A stretch of 64,000 nt of DNA from Impatiens glandulifera (taxonomy: Eukaryota > Streptophyta > Magnoliopsida > Ericales > Balsaminaceae): positions 126,923,641 through 126,987,640 of the forward strand of contig NC_061862.1 of NCBI RefSeq assembly GCF_907164915.1. The letters run 5' to 3'. Below the pieces are notes generated by a model. That model saw only the letters and a program-made list of their open reading frames with translations, ran no database searches and had not been told where the DNA came from. The stretch's first letter is position 1. Each line of letters begins with the position of its first letter. This document shows, one piece after another, positions 59,649 to 64,000 of the stretch. A program made the position numbers and the translations under genes.

Positions 59649-60795
59649 TGTTGGGTCAAATTAGTTTGACTAACGTTATTTTAATGATGTATTAGTAAAA
59701 CAGATACGTAGTTAGACGGGCAGTCTAATAGATACGTAATTAGATGTGTAGTCTAACAGATACGTAGTTAGACGTACAATCTAACAAATACGTAGTTAGA
59801 CGTGCAGTCTAACAGATACGTAGTTAGACGTGCAGTCTAACTCCATTAGACTTGATGGTCTAATGGATCTTGCTATTAGACATTGACGTCTAACTCTCAT
59901 TAGACTTGGTATTCTATTGGAGCACGTCTAATGCCTCGCTTCAGAAGCCGTTGGAAGTTAGCATATGTATACCCACGATCAACTAGTTGTTCGCTATTCC
60001 TGCTCCACTCATATTTGCAGACCGGTACGCCAGCTATTTGTATCCAATGAATGAACGCCACGTACGTGAATATTCCTCCCACTACTTGTTCAGTAAAGAA
60101 TAGTTCTAGAAAAATATCCGGCGCACTACCAGTTCGTTACGGCCACAATCCTTGTGCATAAAGCCTGTTGTACTCATGTACTATGGAGGATTTCAAATGG
60201 GTGCTTGCCACGTGTCCATCTAGAAGATTCGACCGTTGGTATCCTGACTCTCTATATAGATCCTCAAGGACAACGGTCGAGGCACCATAACAACAACAAG
60301 TTTGTTCACGCCTTACAACGAGCTTACCAGCCTTATCTACTATCAATCTCATACTCTTGCACTTACTGATTTGTACATCTTCAAGTTCAAGAGGGAATCA
60401 AAATCTATCTAGCTGAGAAATACTCTTAATCATATTGTAAGTTGAATAGAGCCTACTATGTTCAACAATTAGCTAGCTAGTAAAATGTATTTGATTCAAA
60501 GAAGTATAGTGAATCCTTTCGGTAGTTGGAAGAAGGGGTAACGTAGGAGAGTTTTGCTCCGAACATCCACAAATAACTTGCTGTGTTCTTTACATTCTGT
60601 CTTTCCTTCTCTCATTGGTTCATAGCTTCAAACCTGAGCAAACAGTTCCGCACTTGAATCGCGTTAAGAGTTTGCAAGGGTTTATGAAGAATAGAAAGTT
60701 ATATTAATCCCTAATAGGATTTCTATCGAACCGTTTTCTAGAAGTGGTCATCAATAGTTAGACCCCCGTCTCTATTGATTACACCGATCCTATCA
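59649..60795 (+). repeat. 3' LTR of element C
   Basis: 1,147 bp. Same start and end as the 5' LTR, but only five 28-bp units (59710-59850), and the stretch equivalent to 51791-51880 is missing. A TATATAG box lies near 60250. Confidence 0.9.
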
Positions 60796-60800
60796 GACTA

Positions 60801-61695
60801 CATAAATAATTGTACAAAATTTGTTAGAAGGGAGTGTACCTATAGCGCTGATATTAAATTTAATAAAATCTTTCAGGATTATTTGAAAATGGATTCAGGT
60901 TCCAAAATTTCAAAAATAATTTTGGATTTTGAATATTGGAGCCAAACAGTTCTTAAGATCGGAGTCCTAGGGTATGGGTTTGGTTTGGCCGATTTAGGCT
61001 CGGTCGGGATTGGTATAGACCGGGCTGGTTGGGACCAGGGTTTAGGTCACATGAACCAAGGGACTGGAGAGTTTGGTCAAGGGTTCGGGAGGCTCTGGCT
61101 GCTTGATCCTAGACCTGGGAGGCTTGGTCCCAAGTCTAGGTCCTCGGTCTTAAGGTTAGGTAGTTCTCGGTCCTAGGTATAAGGTTAGGGTTAGTTTTAC
61201 TGGTCTTAGGCTAAGAGAGGGCTCGAACCTATGTTAGAAATACCTATCCTAGGATAAAGGGAGTGCTCTGTCCTAGGCTAAGAAACACGATCGAAGTCCA
61301 CAATACTAGGAAAAAACCATCGTTCCTAGGGCTAGATCCTTCCTCAAGAACACCATCGAGATCTTCAGTCGGAGCTCAAGAACGCATGTCTTGATCCTCA
61401 ATTGGAGATCAAGAACACCGGTCCTGATCCACGGTCCTATACTAGGTTTTCTAGGTCCCAACTCAAGAACAGGACCGATGATTACAGCTCCTAAGCTAAA
61501 GCATTAGGATCTTGTGTTCATATTTTAGCCAATATTTTAGAAAAGCCGTAACTTTTGATTCAGGTCACAAAATCATGATATGTAAGTTATAATTAGTTTA
61601 TATGATCACAAAATCACGATTATTGGATCTTTACAAAAATCAATTTCAAAATAAATTTTCTAGGTCAAATTTTGGGATTTTTCAAATAAGACCAT
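60801..61695. other. Flank of element C; repetitive, no gene recognised
   Basis: 60900-61500 has recurring GGTCCTAGG/CCTAGGCTAAG and GATCCTC words and higher G+C. It is the continuation of the sequence interrupted at 51738 and may belong to the same Tat/Ogre-like remnant. An open frame at 60775-61176 is Gly/Leu-rich without motif. Confidence 0.35.
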
Positions 61696-61699
61696 TTCA

Positions 61700-62420
61700 A
61701 GGTGTTAAGATCGATACTGACAATAGAGACTAGGGTCTGACTATTGTGAACAAATTAAGATATTCGATTCGATAATAATCATATGAGGGATTAATATCTA
61801 TTTCTATTCTACGCAAATCTTCACAAACTCTTGAAACAAATTCAAGTGTACAATTGTTTGTTAGATTTGAAGCTTTAGACAACTAAATGCAAATGGCAGA
61901 AAGTAAAGAACAAAAGGAGTTTTATGGATGTTCGGAGATAAAACTCGTACGTCACTCCTTCTTCCACAACCGGAAGGATATCCACTAAAGACTTTGAATC
62001 AGATAAAACTCACTAAGCTAGCTAAATCTCTGTTGAACGAAACAACTTCTATTCAACTTACAACACTGAGGTTTCTCATAAAAAAATACAGTATGCAATT
62101 ACAATATAATCACAACTAGACAGTAAGAGATTTAGCTTGAGAGAGTTTCTGGAATGTGTGAAGCAAAAAGTCAGTTTGTGTTTTTAAACTGACAATTGTT
62201 AGGACCATTGTTCAACCGTTGTCCTTGGGCTTATATTTATAGTTGAATTACACCAACGGTCAAATATTTTTTGTGGATACGTGGCATGTGTCCGTTTTAC
62301 GGCCGCCAATAGTACGAGAGTATAACAGACTCTAAGTATTTGGATCGTGGCTATACCGAACAGGTAGTGCGACAAATATCCTCTAATATTTTTGTGAAAG
62401 ACGGCGTACTGTCAATATAA
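61700..62420 (-). repeat. Antisense Sirevirus-like LTR fragment
   Basis: Read on the minus strand it ends like element C's LTR (GACCCTAGTCTCTATTGTCA against GACCCCCGTCTCTATTGATT). It also carries GGAGTGACGTACGAG followed by CTCCGAACATCCAT, then the leader, TATAAATATAAG and CCGTTGG motifs in LTR order. The left part of the LTR is missing. No internal domains follow. Confidence 0.7.
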
Positions 62421-62539
62421 TAAAAGTCATTAAAAAGGAAAGGAGTTACACGAGTTTAAAGGAAATCAAAGTAAAAACAAACTGAATGAGGTACAAAAAA
62501 GAGAGATAAAAGATGACAAATGAGAATTGAGAATTGAGA

Positions 62540-63440
62540 ATTAAAGTGCAATGAAATTAGTGGTCATGGTAACTTTATCATAAGCGATGTTACAATTTAT
62601 ACAGATTAACCAATTTTTCTCGCCTGTGGGAATACATCTCCACGTTCGGATGAGGGAGTTACCGTTAGTGATAATATTATTCCAAACTATATCCGCATTG
62701 TTGCGGACACCTGAGAAGGCTTTAGCGTTGCTCTCCATCCAAATGTGATAAACAATTTTGGCGAAAAAAAACTTGAAGGTATTGGAGCAGAAGTCATTGC
62801 TCTTGGCTTTATGATGGCGAGGTCCTTGATGTCAGTCCAATCGTTTGAGAAGCTGAGGAGACTCATTGATGAGGAGAATCTGCACCAAAGCAAGGAGGAA
62901 AAAGAGTAGTTCCCAAGGATGTGTTCAATGGACTCCTCATTTCCCAAGAAAAGAAGGCAATTAAGATTTGGGATGCTCGTGTACGTCTTTATCCAATTAC
63001 GGGTATTGAGTCTATCACGGAAGGTGAGCCATAAAATGAATTTTTGTCTGGGGATCACTTTGGTAGGCCACACTAAGTGGGACCATGGGACAACGTCCCC
63101 ATGATCACAAAAACAATCCTAAGCAAACCCTTAGTTGAACCTACCATTGTTCTCGACACTCCAAATACGAGAATCCTCATGGTTATTTAGATGATAGGAT
63201 AAAAGTGCGTCAAGGATTCTTGCACCTTCTGGAATAGTCCTCATAAGGCTGTTCCAATCGCCGCTTTTGACTTGTTGAATTGTGGCCAATTAACATTCTC
63301 GCATGATTTGAGTGATGGAGAAGACCCTGTTATGAAAGATGGGTATGTTTTCGAACTAGGGGTCATGCCACTGATCTTGTCTTGTACTGGAAATGCAATT
63401 GAGAGATATCCACATACATGGCATACACTCATTTGATAGG
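62540..63440 (-). pseudogene. LINE (L1-type) reverse-transcriptase ORF, 3' end
   Basis: On the minus strand, VPWSHLVWPTKVIPRQKFILWLTFRDRLNTRNW matches the zf-RVT region at the end of plant L1 ORF2. It is followed by LLFLGNEESIEHILGNYSFSSLLW (normally C..C and H..C zinc ligands, mostly lost here). After a frameshift near 62755, IVYHIWMESNAKAFSGV leads to the stop near 62541. The region above 63120 holds more of the ORF in broken frames. No endonuclease or RT core remains and no poly-A tail was seen. Confidence 0.75.
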
Positions 63441-63540
63441 ATTAGATGGCTTGTCAGACTGCTGAAAGTAGAAGGAGCAGATAACTGAGTGAACGTGGTT
63501 AGACAAATGCTTCCTTCAGACAGCTACTAAAGCGAGGTAT

Positions 63541-63850
63541 TAGACGTTCCTCTTTAGACCGCGTCTAAAGGAGTTAGACGTCCTCATCTAACTACGTTTC
63601 CCTTAAGACCGCGTCCAAAGGAGTTAGACATCATCGTCTAACTACGTTTCCTTTTAGACCGCGTCTAAAGGAGTTAGACATTCTCGTCTAACTACGTTTT
63701 CCTTTAGACCGCGTCTAAAGGAGTTAAACGTCCTCGTCTAACTACGTTTCCTCTTAGACCGCGTCTAAAGGAGTTAGACGTCCTCATCTAACTACGTTTC
63801 CTCTTAGACTGCGTCTAAAGGAGTTAACCGTCCTCGTCTAACTACGTAAG
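63541..63850. repeat. 50-bp tandem array, about six units, hairpin-rich
   Basis: The unit combines GAGTTAGACGTCCTCGTCTA with ACTACGTTTCCTCTTAGACC and GCGTCTAAAG. TTAGACG and CGTCTAA pair within each unit. Same core words as the arrays at 51.9 and 59.7 kb, but another unit length. Confidence 0.92.
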
Positions 63851-64000
63851 ACGTCTAAGATAGCCTACTTAAAACCGCTTTTGAAGTAGCAATGTCTTTT
63901 AGATTTGTACCTACACAAAACAAATACCATATGGGTCCCGTACCTTAGGAATTTTTATTATATGGCGCTCGAACATTGATTTGAACTATATAGACTTCAA
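63851..64000. other. Window end, nothing recognised
   Basis: Likely continues into the LTR-like sequence that carries the 50-bp array. Confidence 0.3.

Larger units (their letters stand above)
51739..60795 (+). mobile_element. Complete LTR retrotransposon encoding gag and ORF3 but no pol (element C)
   Basis: The two LTRs start TGTTGGGTCAAATTAG and end CTATCA. GACTA at 51734-51738 and 60796-60800 is a perfect 5-bp target duplication. The PBS follows the 5' LTR and a purine tract precedes the 3' LTR. The internal region (6.4 kb) has gag, a spacer with a TATA-like box and a long ORF3. I find no protease, integrase, RT or RNase H motif, so it is non-autonomous and would depend on enzymes of a relative. 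Total 9,057 bp. Confidence 0.92.

Noticed and set aside
1..64000. tRNA, rRNA or snRNA genes
   Set aside because: No cloverleaf with A/B boxes and no rRNA-like blocks were noticed by eye; the TGGTATCAGAGC words are retrotransposon primer-binding sites.

Overview
The window is nuclear DNA from a flowering plant, most likely a eudicot and probably an asterid. The evidence is one intron-containing, JASON-like plant gene in an AT-rich background crowded with LTR retrotransposons (Sirevirus-like and other Copia), LINE remnants, PIF/Harbinger and hAT-type DNA elements, MITEs, (TA)n tracts and minisatellites. The extra retrotransposon ORF resembles proteins I associate with Lamiales genomes, but that placement is from memory and weak. 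There are no bacterial-type operons, no CRISPR arrays, and no rRNA or tRNA genes that I can see.

Layout. 1-9078: a Sirevirus-like Copia element cut by the left window edge. It has decayed gag and pol, then an unusual 3' part with two related extra ORFs (ORF3a, ORF3b) and three stacked TATA regions. The third TATA follows a cluster of E2F-type TTTCCCGCC motifs. A duplicated polypurine tract and a 1.2 kb 3' LTR follow. 9425-13859: a second, short-LTR Copia pseudo-element. 14550-14839: a Tourist-like MITE. 15227-20466: a composite block bounded by hAT-like ends. It holds an AT-rich inverted-repeat element, an almost perfect PIF/Harbinger fold-back with the transposase N-terminus in both arms, and an organelle-like segment. 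22029-24030: three PIF-type MITEs joined head to tail by single TTA trinucleotides. 26856-28361: the one intact host gene, JASON-like, four exons, minus strand.

29657-34604: a ~970 bp direct duplication flanking a ~3 kb internal slice of a gag-ORF3 retroelement. It looks like a repair-mediated filler insertion. 34376-39640: a long-TIR element carrying a nested hAT-type element with an 8-bp target duplication. 40336-42729: a PIF-type element, inserted at a palindromic TTA target, filled by an inverted minisatellite. 45357-49017: a hAT-type element with a perfect 8-bp target duplication and nested LTR pieces. 51739-60795: a complete retrotransposon insertion (perfect 5-bp target duplication GACTA, PBS, PPT, two LTRs) that encodes gag and a long ORF3 but no pol. 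61700-63850: an antisense LTR piece, the 3' end of a LINE RT ORF and a 50-bp hairpin-rich tandem array.

How it fits together. The autonomous-type element (1-9078) and the pol-less element (51739-60795, plus its truncated relative at 30623-33580) share gag organisation, a conserved gag stop context, an LTR block around GTGACGTAGGAG and the ORF3 family. ORF3 copies have TATA-like sequence upstream. The most notable system here is therefore a Sirevirus-like lineage that keeps a separately promoted third gene even where pol has been lost. All copies here carry disabling mutations, so the activity statements are inferences about ancestors.
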